NCBI RefSeq assembly: GCF_019511525.1
Contig: NZ_JAEUAT010000016.1
Span: forward strand, 96,660-160,659
Length of the DNA: 64,000 nucleotides
From: Rhizobium cauense
Lineage (GTDB): Bacteria; Pseudomonadota; Alphaproteobacteria; Rhizobiales; Rhizobiaceae
Direction of reading: 5' to 3'
A program made the translations under genes and the position numbers. The notes under the pieces were generated by a model. It did not search any database, was not told where the DNA came from, and worked only from the letters and a program-made list of their open reading frames with translations. Each line of letters opens with the position of its first letter. The first letter of the stretch is position 1. Shown one piece after another: positions 26,048 to 35,400 of this stretch.

Positions 26048-26869
26048 ATGGAAACCGACCCATTCCGGATCCGCGACCATGTCGCGGATTTCGATGCGAT
26101 TGTCGATGAAATCGTCGCGGCCAGTGCGAGGTCGCGCGAAACCTTGCCTATGATTGCGGACGTCGCATATGGCGATGGACCTGATGAAACGGTGGACATC
26201 TTCTTTCCAAAGGGGCCGCGTGAGAACCTTCCTGTCCACCTGTTTATCCACGGCGGCTATTGGCGAATGTTCTCGAAGCGAGACTACTCTTGCATCGCCA
26301 ACACCGTCACTTTGGCCGGCGCAATCGCCGTGATCGTCGACTATTCGCTCATGCCGGGACAGCGGATGAACGTGATTGTCGATCAGGTCGTCCGTGCTAA
26401 GCGATGGGTGATCGAGTGTATCGCAGATTATGGAGGCAACCCGTCATGTCTTTCTGTCAGCGGGCACTCCGCCGGCGCACATCTGGCGACATTCATGTTC
26501 GAAGAAAGCGAAAAAGCTTCTTCTGTTCAGGGTGCTCTTTTGCTCGGCGGCCTTTATGATCTTGCGCCGCTGCAACAATCCTTTTTGCAAAGTGAGATAG
26601 CGCTGACCGAGGACGAGGTGTCTCGCTTCACACCCCTTCTCCGGCGCCATGATGGGAATTGTAACGTCGTCCTGGCTGTCGGTGAAGACGAAACGCTTCC
26701 CTTTCATGAGCAAGCGAATGCTTTCGATAACCGCCTTGCAGCCCAAGGCCTCTCGGTATCATCCAAAATCATAGCTGGTCGTAATCATATGAACTCCGTC
26801 CGCGACCTGGGAGTGCCGGGAACCGAGGCGGGAGAGCTTCTGATGAGCCTTATAACTGGTGACACATGA
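26048..26869 (+). CDS. Alpha/beta hydrolase (esterase/kynurenine formamidase-like)
   Basis: A 273-residue alpha/beta hydrolase with the oxyanion-type H-G-G-Y-W motif near residue 75, nucleophile elbow G-H-S-A-G near residue 140, an acidic residue in V-G-E-D-E-T and the catalytic His in R-N-H-M-N near residue 240. H-G-G-Y-W is typical of the BD-FAE and kynurenine-formamidase-like group. It is the last gene of the operon, 14 bases after the aldehyde dehydrogenase, and could release the substrate from an ester or amide before oxidation. A GGGG purine tract precedes the ATG. Confidence 0.85.
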   Translation: METDPFRIRDHVADFDAIVDEIVAASARSRETLPMIADVAYGDGPDETVDIFFPKGPRENLPVHLFIHGGYWRMFSKRDYSCIANTVTLAGAIAVIVDYSLMPGQRMNVIVDQVVRAKRWVIECIADYGGNPSCLSVSGHSAGAHLATFMFEESEKASSVQGALLLGGLYDLAPLQQSFLQSEIALTEDEVSRFTPLLRRHDGNCNVVLAVGEDETLPFHEQANAFDNRLAAQGLSVSSKIIAGRNHMNSVRDLGVPGTEAGELLMSLITGDT

Positions 26870-27457
26870 TCACCCGCCAATGTTTGAGTAGACGGATGTC
26901 AGTCGGCTCTTATAAGAGCGACCGTCCCCAAATGAAAGCGGACGGATGTGCACCGCGGGTTCAACAGCTTTTTCGCTGAACGGGGCACAACCCTGACGAC
27001 GACCGCATCGCCTAGGCAGACCCAAGCGACGACGCTACCGGTAACCTCTCAGTGCCTCGTCGATTCGGCGAATTATCCTACGCCGGACCGTGTTGCCGCA
27101 ACCATCGTGGCCCCTGTCCCCAGCCCCGCAACCTGGACGGCGCCCTGAAGGCGGTCTGGATTTCGGCAGCGTAGCTTCTTCGCCCTCTCTGCTGGCAAAA
27201 TCGATCACGGTGGTGCTGGCCTTCAGGTAGGTGCGGCTTGTTGCGCCGGCTGCGAAGGTCACTCACCCGAAAGAAGATATCTCACGGGGAGGGAGATCGA
27301 TGAATGAAGCTGATTTCTTAAATATGGACCGAGAAGCCGCAGCTTGTGCTGCCGAGAGTGAACCACTGCAGCCATCGCCCGCGTCGTTGCAGCTATTCCG
27401 CCTTTCTTATCAAGCAAGGAATTGTTGCCGTCGGCGAAATCCAGATAGGCATCAAGC
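26870..27457. other. Gene-poor region after the catabolic operon
   Basis: Several short open frames occur here on both strands, but none has a recognisable domain, codon pattern or ribosome site good enough to call. The region leads into a LigD remnant and looks like degraded accessory DNA. Confidence 0.4.
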
Positions 27458-27700
27458 TTATCTAGCAATCTCGAAGACGTCAGCGTTGTCCTGAACGTCA
27501 CGGAAGCCTTTGTAAGCAGCACGCATCAACATGCTAACATGCGTCCAATAGCAATATTCGATTTCCGCGATCAGTGTCGACCGCGACCAGACGACGTTAC
27601 GGCGCAGTCCATCGTATTCGACGCTTCTCGTCCGCAGCTGGTCGAGCACAGGATTCAAGGCATGAGCGCTGATCCCAAGAAGGACGAAACGGCCGGAGGT
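27458..27700 (-). pseudogene. ligD: DNA ligase D (LigD) C-terminal remnant
   Basis: Reading downwards, the last 70 or so residues match the C-terminus of the ATP-dependent ligase module of LigD: R-R-N-V-V-W, then L-I-A-E-I-E-Y with a W-T two residues later, A-A-Y-K-G-F-R and the closing D-V-Q-D-N-A. These correspond to the end of the OB-fold domain (motifs like V-W-V-x-P-x-L-V-A-E-V-E-Y and H-x-S-F-K-G-L-R). The catalytic Lys domain and the polymerase domain are absent, and the residues upstream of this match are not recognisable. It is a fragment of a non-homologous end-joining ligase gene. Confidence 0.6.
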
Positions 27701-28208
27701 GCAGTATCTCATGCATGTCCGGCCGTCCTGGGCGCTGTCGCGGCCGTCCGACCTAGGCCGACCCGGTGATCGCGATTTCCTAAGGCGTTTGTACCCCGGG
27801 GGCACGGGAAGAGCAAGCTGTCGCCTCGTGATGGCGGGCTCATTCCCCCCTTCAGCGAGCTGACCCCATGTCATCACCGTCCTTGGTGACCAAGTTGTAT
27901 CCTTCAGCGCATCGTTGACGACCTCGATGACATCCGACTGAGGCCGCGGTTTGCTGATAGCCACTTGTTGGTGCGCCCTGTCGGACCATGCACATTCGAA
28001 GAATAGATGATGGCTCTGCACTCAGGATGGCTGAACGAGGACGCCGCCGAGTGGTGGGGACTGTTTCTCGAATTGCCTCACTCAGCGATATTGGTCAGCC
28101 GCGGTTTCAACCGGGTTAGGCGCCGACGAATCCTTAAAGTCAATGATCGGTCGGATTTTATCGAATCCTTTCCCTGGACCTTAATGGCCGTGCCGATATG
28201 GGACAGAC
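27701..28208. other. Upstream region of the methyltransferase
   Basis: No gene is supported in this stretch of about 500 bases. An open frame from 28007 overlaps the methyltransferase in another frame and has no recognisable features. The methyltransferase promoter should lie here. Confidence 0.35.
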
Positions 28209-30212
28209 ATGCACGCATATGGAGTAGCGGGAATGGATCTGGAAGCATTCGGGGCAGCGAAAAACAAAATCATGTCGTTGCAGCGGGACATGATTGGCCT
28301 GGCAATGCGGATGTCCGACGCCTTCGACGATCTCGAGAAAGCAGCACCTCTCAAGGAGGTTCGCGAGCAGCTTCGCGTCGAGTGCGGTCTGGCTCCTTCC
28401 GACATCAGGTTCTTTGCCGGGCTGCGCGCCAAGCTCGACGGACGTCTTTCGAAGAACGCCCGCAAGCGCCTTTCGCTTTCCTCGATGCGCTCACTTGCAG
28501 CGGCCAGTGCCGAAACGCGTGAAATCGCGTTTGCGACGATTGCCGCGGGATCGGTAGTTACGTCAGCTGACGTCTCCAAGATCCGTAACCGCCTTCGCCG
28601 GGATCGTACTTCATTACACGCCCAGTGGGAGACGAAGCGCTCGCGGATGGTTGCCCGCGCAGTCTCCGCAAAGGCGTTGGTGGCCGTTGAAGCGCTCGAT
28701 GAGCGCGTCGCTAAACTGATGAGGGGACTCTATGATCTGCACCCCGAACGGAGCCTTGAAGATTACGAACGCCTGAAACGCGTTCGCATGAAGTCTGCGA
28801 ATGGGATACTGGCAGACTTCGATCGGCTGTTTGGCAGCGATCAACTCGCTGCCGCCGATTGGATCAACCTGGATGAAGACGATCCCGCTCGTCGTTTTGG
28901 CCGCGCCCGCCACGCGCTGCAGTACCTTGCGCGCGGCCAGTTCGGTCGAGGCCACACGGCCTTCGGCGAAGAAGGCGACGGAGAGCGGCATGAATTGGTC
29001 AACGCGCTTTCAGTGCTGTCCGGCGTGATTGGCCGTCTCCCTCTTCATACACGACCCCGCAATAGCAACAGAAAGCTTCGGATATCCGCGCCACGCCGCC
29101 TGACCGCCGTCGAACTCTGCGCGGGCGCTGGCGGGATGCTTCTCGGCATGCACGCTTCCGGTTTCGACCATCTCGCAGCCGTAGAGATGAATCCGAAGGC
29201 CGCCGCCACGCTTCGCCGCAATATGCCCTCGCTCAATGTGCTCGAAGCCGATATCCGCAATGTCGACTTCACCCAATATCGTGGCGTGGACGTCGTTGTC
29301 GGAGGTCTGCCCTGCCAACCCTATTCGATCCTCGGAGCTAGGAAGGGCGAGGACGACGACCGCGAGTTGTTCCTTTCCGGTGTCCGCGCAGTCCGCGAGA
29401 TGATGCCAAGGATGTTCGCGTTCCAAAACGTATCGGGCTTCGCGCAGGTGACCCATGCCCGCTACCGAAACGTTTTGATCCGACTTTTCGGGCGCGCGGG
29501 CTATGACGTTCAGATCGTAAAGCTCGACGCGCAGGATTGGGGAGTCCCGCAGAGACGTGAGAGGATCATCGTCGTCGGGATACGCAAGAGTGAAGAGATT
29601 CGAACGTTCCGGCTCCCCGAGCATTCGCCGGATTTTCGCTTGAACATCGGCGATGCCTTGCTTGATTTGATGGGAGCAAACGGTTGGGTCGGCGCCAAGG
29701 GCTGGGCAGAACGGCGTCGATCGACGAACGTGCTGCGCGACGGAGCCATCGACCGCGGTGTGGTAACGCCCACCCTGGTTGGCTACAGGAGCAACGCGCC
29801 CCGCAACTTCTCGAACGCCTGGAAGACGATCGAAATCGACGCCGGCCGTAGGCCGCAAAAGGCTCCGACAGCAACCGAAGCGGCGGCGCCAGGTTTCATG
29901 CCCGGCCTAACCGAGCGTATGCGCGCAAGGATCCAAGGCTTCCCCGACGAGTGGTTGTTCGAGGGCTCCTTAGGCCATCGGGATCAGCAAATTGCGAATG
30001 CGTTCCCTCCCCGCGCGGCGCAGGCAGTCGGATTGGCTCTTTATTCCGCGCTTGAGGATATCGACTTCGATATCGATGTGGTTATGCGAGCTCCGTTATA
30101 TCGCAGCAATTCGACGTCCGCTCCGAAGAGAATGACTGTCTCGACACCATCGATGCAAACGCCGGACGTGGATCTGACGGAATGGAAACATCCTATCCTG
30201 GACCGGGTTTAG
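28209..30212 (+). CDS. C5-cytosine DNA methyltransferase with altered motif VI
   Basis: A 667-residue protein. Residues 1-285 are helical, basic and unrecognised. The methyltransferase domain starts near residue 298: motif I V-E-L-C-A-G-A-G-G, motif IV G-G-L-P-C-Q-P-Y-S with catalytic Cys369, motif VIII Q-R-R-E-R, a variable target-recognition region, and motifs IX-X (R-I-Q-G-F-P-D-E-W, Q-I-A-N-A-F-P-P). Motif VI, normally E-N-V, reads Q-N-V with Gln406 in place of the catalytic Glu (CAA instead of GAA). In known enzymes that Glu contacts N3 of the flipped cytosine and aids attack. No restriction endonuclease gene lies nearby, so it looks solitary. The start at 28209 has GGGA about 6 bases upstream. 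Confidence 0.88.
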   Translation: MHAYGVAGMDLEAFGAAKNKIMSLQRDMIGLAMRMSDAFDDLEKAAPLKEVREQLRVECGLAPSDIRFFAGLRAKLDGRLSKNARKRLSLSSMRSLAAASAETREIAFATIAAGSVVTSADVSKIRNRLRRDRTSLHAQWETKRSRMVARAVSAKALVAVEALDERVAKLMRGLYDLHPERSLEDYERLKRVRMKSANGILADFDRLFGSDQLAAADWINLDEDDPARRFGRARHALQYLARGQFGRGHTAFGEEGDGERHELVNALSVLSGVIGRLPLHTRPRNSNRKLRISAPRRLTAVELCAGAGGMLLGMHASGFDHLAAVEMNPKAAATLRRNMPSLNVLEADIRNVDFTQYRGVDVVVGGLPCQPYSILGARKGEDDDRELFLSGVRAVREMMPRMFAFQNVSGFAQVTHARYRNVLIRLFGRAGYDVQIVKLDAQDWGVPQRRERIIVVGIRKSEEIRTFRLPEHSPDFRLNIGDALLDLMGANGWVGAKGWAERRRSTNVLRDGAIDRGVVTPTLVGYRSNAPRNFSNAWKTIEIDAGRRPQKAPTATEAAAPGFMPGLTERMRARIQGFPDEWLFEGSLGHRDQQIANAFPPRAAQAVGLALYSALEDIDFDIDVVMRAPLYRSNSTSAPKRMTVSTPSMQTPDVDLTEWKHPILDRV

Positions 30213-30213
30213 A

Positions 30214-30726
30214 TATGAACCACTATGACGCGATTTTCAGAGGTCCTTGCGCCGTCACGAGCAGGATTCATGTTGGCGAGCAACCGGACGGGTGGCACAA
30301 GCGCGAGGATGTCAGTCGCCTCCACCGGTCTGCCCAGACGTCTGGCCTTACGCCTGGCGTCGGCTATACATACTGCGTAAGGGCGGCGCCAGAGCGCCCG
30401 ACCCTGGAAATCGCGACCGTGCGAAGATCCTCCGTTGCGATAGGCTCATCACCCAAGTGAAGCCGTGCAATTTGCGCCGCCCTTGTTTCGAGATCCGGAA
30501 GCTCCAATGCACAATGGCGATCTAGTCGACCCGGCCTTCGAAGCGCCGGATCGACTTTGTCGGGATAGTTCGTAGCCCCTATAACGGCGACGCCAATCCG
30601 GCCCGCGGATCCTTCGAGGAGCTCAAGCAGCGCGTTGACCACTTCAATGTTGTATTTAGCGTTGTGACCGGAAAAGGCGCCTCTGTCCCCGGTAGAGTCG
30701 ATCTCGTCGATCAGTTTGAAGTCCGT
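30214..30726 (-). pseudogene. AAA+ ATPase/M41-like protein remnant
   Basis: Reading from about 30726 downwards, an internal AAA+ segment is recognisable: Walker B L-I-D-E-I-D-S-T-G, then V-V-N-A-L-L-E-L-L-E-G, sensor 1 A-T-N-Y-P and the second region of homology R-R-P-G-R-L-D. After G-R-S-G-A the frame stops at 30364, but A-D-A-R-R-K-A-R-R-L-G and a later V-I-V-V-H segment continue in another frame to about 30214. This pattern resembles FtsH-like proteins with a C-terminal M41-type region. The Walker A half is missing at the 30726 end, which abuts the MBL hydrolase gene, and the other end abuts the methyltransferase stop. Confidence 0.7.
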
Positions 30727-30729
30727 GGA

Positions 30730-31593
30730 TCAAGCAATCTTCTTCGCGGCATGTGCACTGCCCCAGAGGGAACCTGGGTTGACCCGGTCAGGGTAGATCG
30801 CCAGCATCTTGTCGTAAAGTTCCTCCGCTGTCTCTGTCTCCCGGTCAAGTCTGTCGAAGTCGAGGATGTAGCGCCGTGTGGCTTCAATATGTGCCGGACT
30901 GTTGTCAGGTTCGAGCGGACCATGCCCCACAATGACGGTTTTAGGGTTAAGCGATGCCGCCTTCTCAAGAGCCGCGAGCCAAGCTTGGCGGCCTGCTCTA
31001 TCCGTTTCCACTAGAAAAGCATGGGTCTCGTTGTAAACAACGTCTCCGGCGATGAGGAGGTCGAGCGAAGGGATATAGAGGCCTGTGGTGTCGTCCGTGT
31101 CCGTGTGTCCCATGTCGACGACCTGGAGTTCATGTCCCTCTAGCTCGAACGCATGACCCGTCATGCTCTGCGCCACGGTGAGATGTTCGGGCACCAGTCC
31201 CGGAAAGCGACGCTTCCAGTTGCGCTCAAGTTCTTCAGGGGAAGACGTCGCGCGCATGGCTGCTACGACATTAGGCATAGCTTTGGCTTCTGCATCAGGG
31301 AAGCGACTGAGCAGCATTGTCAGCCCGAAAAAATGGTCAGGATGCGCGTGGGTGCAATAGATCATTCGCAAGGTCTTACCTTTGGAGTCGATCCAGTCGG
31401 CAAGCTCTGCATTGTGGACATCGCTGAGGAACGTATCCACTAGCACGGCTTCATGCTTTCCTGAAATTAACGTAACGGTATTGGCCACCCAAGTCAGTTC
31501 TTCCTTGCCTGGCGGGACACCCTGTGTCGCACTGGCCCGCTTCCGAATGAACAGTTCCCACTGAAGCTCAGATTGGTTATGGGCATCGGTCAT
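30730..31593 (-). CDS. MBL-fold metallo-hydrolase
   Basis: A 287-residue metallo-beta-lactamase-fold protein with the zinc-binding T-H-A-H-P-D-H motif near residue 80, H in M-G-H-T-D-T-D-D, and I-A-G-D-V-V-Y and G-H-G-P later. This arrangement fits the large group of rhizobial MBL hydrolases whose substrates range from thioesters to lactones; a quorum-quenching lactonase role is possible but not shown. The start at 31593 has GGAGC about 8 bases upstream; an earlier in-frame start exists. It follows the NmrA-like fragment on the same strand with a 25-base gap. Confidence 0.85.
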   Translation of the reverse strand: MTDAHNQSELQWELFIRKRASATQGVPPGKEELTWVANTVTLISGKHEAVLVDTFLSDVHNAELADWIDSKGKTLRMIYCTHAHPDHFFGLTMLLSRFPDAEAKAMPNVVAAMRATSSPEELERNWKRRFPGLVPEHLTVAQSMTGHAFELEGHELQVVDMGHTDTDDTTGLYIPSLDLLIAGDVVYNETHAFLVETDRAGRQAWLAALEKAASLNPKTVIVGHGPLEPDNSPAHIEATRRYILDFDRLDRETETAEELYDKMLAIYPDRVNPGSLWGSAHAAKKIA

Positions 31594-31618
31594 GTACCAG
31601 CTCCGTTCGAGTAAGGTG

Positions 31619-32110
31619 TTAAAGGGTTGCATCGGCTGAACGTCTGCTAGCTGCGGAACGCAGCCAAGTGGCTACCCTGGCGAGAATGGCTCGCAGGACG
31701 GTGTACCCGATATCATTGGTCACCAAGTGAGCTTCGATTTGCATGTGCCTATCAAACGCATGAAGACGCGTTGGAGGCCGCATCGCCGATACCTTGACGA
31801 AATGCGAAACACTAGCGGAGACGGCGGCATCGATGAGGGCAACCTCATTTCGCGCCTGATGCGGAGAAGCTCCCTGCAGACGGTCCGTGGCTTCAGGTGC
31901 CTTCGCAAGCGTCTCCGGATCATCGAAATCCACCAAGACTCGATCCAAGCCCCTCGGCAGCCGCTCCGAGTTTGAGTCGCACGTAAGCTCCTTCACGTGC
32001 ACTGGTTTGACGAGAAGCCACTTCCCCAGATGGCGTCCGATTCGACCAGTCGCTCCCGCTACCCCGATGACGGGTTGCCCACTCTTTTGGAAATGATGAT
32101 CTACCATCAT
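31619..32110 (-). pseudogene. NmrA-like NAD(P)-binding protein, truncated
   Basis: About 163 residues. The N-terminus has an NAD(P)-binding Rossmann motif V-I-G-V-A-G-A-T-G-R-I-G, and V-S-H-F-V-K-V-S-A-M resembles the NmrA/atypical SDR family. Family members are about 250-300 residues; here the sequence ends shortly after Y-T-V-L-R, where the substrate-binding half should begin, with an unrelated basic tail. It is probably a 3'-truncated gene. The start at 32110 has AGGGG about 6 bases upstream. Confidence 0.65.
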
Positions 32111-32467
32111 TCCGACCCCTTTTGGTGTCACCGCAATCAACCGCTACCCTGCGCAGCGCTGCCAGCGTCGCGCCAGCACTAAGTAGCGAGGGCCTTCACA
32201 AGAAAATAGTAAGATTCGGCCTTTGAGGAGATTAGTGATCGTTCTAGTCGTCCTGAGCGTGGGGCTCGTCCGATTGGTTTGGATTTAGTTTACATGACGC
32301 CACCGTTGCTGTCCCCAGTGCGCTACCGGCGGGCAGACGACGCTTCGGTGTCATTAGTCAGTTGGGAGTGGCTCTAACGTGTCATGCGGTGCCCGTAAGC
32401 TACAACTGAACTGACGTTCCCTTCAGTGGATGCTCAAACGCTTCGAGCAAGATGCGTCGCTACACAT
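32111..32467. other. Intergenic region with no supported gene
   Basis: This AT-richer gap of about 350 bases separates the NmrA-like fragment from the end of the multi-sensor kinase. No convincing gene, terminator or repeat was seen; it should contain the promoter of the minus-strand genes to its left. Confidence 0.4.
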
Positions 32468-35400
32468 CTAGGCAACCCTGATGGGCAGGGTGAATTCGAA
32501 GCGGCAACCCGGCACTCCTGCCTGCGCCAGACGCATTTGACCACCGTGGCTCTCGACGATGGTGCGGCAGATCGAAAGCCCCATACCCATGCCGTTGATC
32601 TTAGTAGTTTCGAACGGCCGGAAAATGTTCTCGGCACGGTCTAAAGAAACGCCAGGCCCGTTGTCGTTCAACCCGATGGTCATGAATTCATCATTCAACG
32701 CAACGTCAATGGTGAGAGTTCTGTCCCTGTCCGGCGTTTCTCTCATCGCCTCGATGGCGTTGAGAATGAGATTTACGAAGACCTGTTGCAGCTGGACGCG
32801 GTCCACTGGTATCGCCGGAATTCCGTCGGGAATTTCAAGCTTGAGCACGACCTTGTTCTTCTGGAGTTCTCCACGCGTCAGGGAAATGACATCGCCTACC
32901 AGCTCGGCCATGGCGATCGGCTCGACCAAGCCCATCTCCTTCCTGAACATCTTGCGAATTCTGGTGAATATCTCGCTGGCACGTCTGCTATCGTCTATGA
33001 CGTTCTTCAGGCTTTCTCTCGCCTTGACCACATCGGGCGTCGCCTTCGACAGCCAGCGCAGGGCGGCTCCGCCGCTTGCGACGATCCCCGTCAACGGCTG
33101 GTTAACTTCGTGTGCTATCGAGGCGGCAAGCTCGCCCATCGTCGTCGCGCGGGTGACATGCTCGAGTTCCGCTTGGACCTCTCTCAAGTGTGCCGCGCTT
33201 CTCAAGAGTTCGGTCTCGACCCGCTTGCGCTCGGTGATGTCCATCGTCGTTCCGACATAACCCGTCACGTCGCCTGACACCCCGGTCACGGCACGCCCGG
33301 TGGACAGCAGCTGGATGACGTTTCCGTCCGGAAGTGTCGCTTGGTATTCGAACTGGAAATCCCTTTTCTCGGCAACCGCTTCCCGCATGGAATTCTTCAC
33401 GATGGCGGCCTCTTCAGGAAGCATTCTCGCAAGCATGTCAGCCACCGTTCCTCCGACCTCGGAGACGTGGTAGCCGAAGATGTTGCCGTGCTCCTCGGAC
33501 CATTCAAGCTTGTCTGTCGACACGTTCCAGGCCCAGCTACCCGTGTGCGAAATGCGCTGTCCTTCCGCCAGCATGGCCTCGCTTTTCTTGAGCGCGTCCT
33601 CGGAGAGTTTGCGTTCTAGGACGAAGCTCGCGAGCTGGGTGAAGCGGTCGATGGCCTGCCGTTCGCGATCTCCTACGGAGCGGGGCGTGTTTGAATAGAC
33701 GGCGACCGTGCCTAATACCGACCCGCGACCAGACATTATTGGAGTTGACCAGCAAGCCTTGAAACCGAAACGATCAATAAGATCGCGCGCGCAATCCCAA
33801 CGGGGGTCAATATCGACGTTGTCGACCCACACTGGCTCTTGCCGGAAAGCAGCTGTTCCGCAAGACCCGAACTCGGGCCCGACGGGAATTCCACACACTG
33901 CCTCGCTGAAACCTTCCGGCATCTTATGCCCACCGCCCGGTTGCAGCGTACGTCCCTCTTCGTCTTGAAGCATGACGGTTACAAACGAAGCATCCGTGAG
34001 CACAAGCAGCGTCTGGCAGAGGGAATCCAGAATTGTCGAAAGCGGCTGTTCGGTTGTCATCATCTCGAAAGACCGCTTCTCCCCCGCCAGAAGGATTTCA
34101 GCTCTCTTGAGGTCGTCGATGTCACTCTCGGCGCCATAACATCTCACGATCCGTCCTGTGGCGTCGCAGTGGGGCTTCGCTCTGACGATGAACCATCGAT
34201 ACTCGCCATCGTGCCGCCGCTTTCGGGCCTCAAGCCCGCTCATCTCGCGCTTGGTGACGATGCGGTGCCATGTGGCTGCCGACTCCGCCCGGTCGTCGGG
34301 ATGAAAGACATACTTCCAGCCGCCGTTACACGCTTGCTCGGGAGTCAGCCCGGTGTATTTGTACCATTCCTTGTTGAACCATTCGTTTGCCCCGTTGGCA
34401 TCGGCACTCCAAGTCATCGAGGGCATGGTATCGTTCGCCATCCGGAGCTCGTGCTCGCGTTCGGCGAGATCGGCTTTCTCCATCTCCAGTTCTGCAAACA
34501 GCTTTGCGTTGTCGAGCGCGATTGCAGCATGCGGCGCGATTGCCATCAGCATAGAGAGAGCGTCTTGTCCGGATTGCCCCTCCTCCCGAATGCTCGAAAG
34601 ATGAAGAATGCCGATTAGTCGCGACTTCTTCACGAGTGGGAAAAAGTGACCACCATGGCGGGAAAGCCCTTCACCCTCGACACCAGATCCGAAGGTTGCG
34701 CCACCTTTTGCCGACAGGGGTTCCAGCGTCCTTGTTACCTCAAGGATAGCGGGTCTGAAAAACGCTTCTTCTGTATCCAGCTTGCGCTCGACAACAAGGT
34801 TTACTTCGGCGCCTTGGCGGGCTCCGGTAGCGGTGGTCAAGACTTCGTGGTTGTCCACTTCGATCAGCGTCGCCTTTTCCGCTCCGGATATATCCATCGC
34901 CGTTTTGAGGATGACCTCGACGAGTGGACCGTAGCCGATGGTGGCAGACATGCTCTGCGAAACCTCAAGAACGGTTTCCAAGTGACCGCGTTCGCCGACT
35001 ATCGGCGACCGCCTCTGGACCTCGCTCGCCAAGAGCTCGGAATAGGTGCTTTCGAGCTGCGCGACTTTGCCCCTAGCTTCCCACCGGAGATAGCAATCTC
35101 TTGACCTCATGAGATGGGATTTCGCCGACTGTTCCATACCGGATGCCCGATAGAACCGCCCGGCGACCTCGCATGCCATCGCCTCGTCGGCAAGCAGGCC
35201 GAACCGCGCCGCGGCATCGATCGCCTGCTCGTAAAGACGCTCGGCTCGCTTCGAGTCGCCGTCAATCCGGGCGAGCTCGGCAAGAGCGAGTAAGCGCTTG
35301 CTCTGGAATGTCTCGGGGCATGTTTCCGCCCACCGGGCAAGCCAATCCACGTGGCCGACGATCACGGCTCTTGTCTCGGCGCCATTCTTGAACACCGCAG

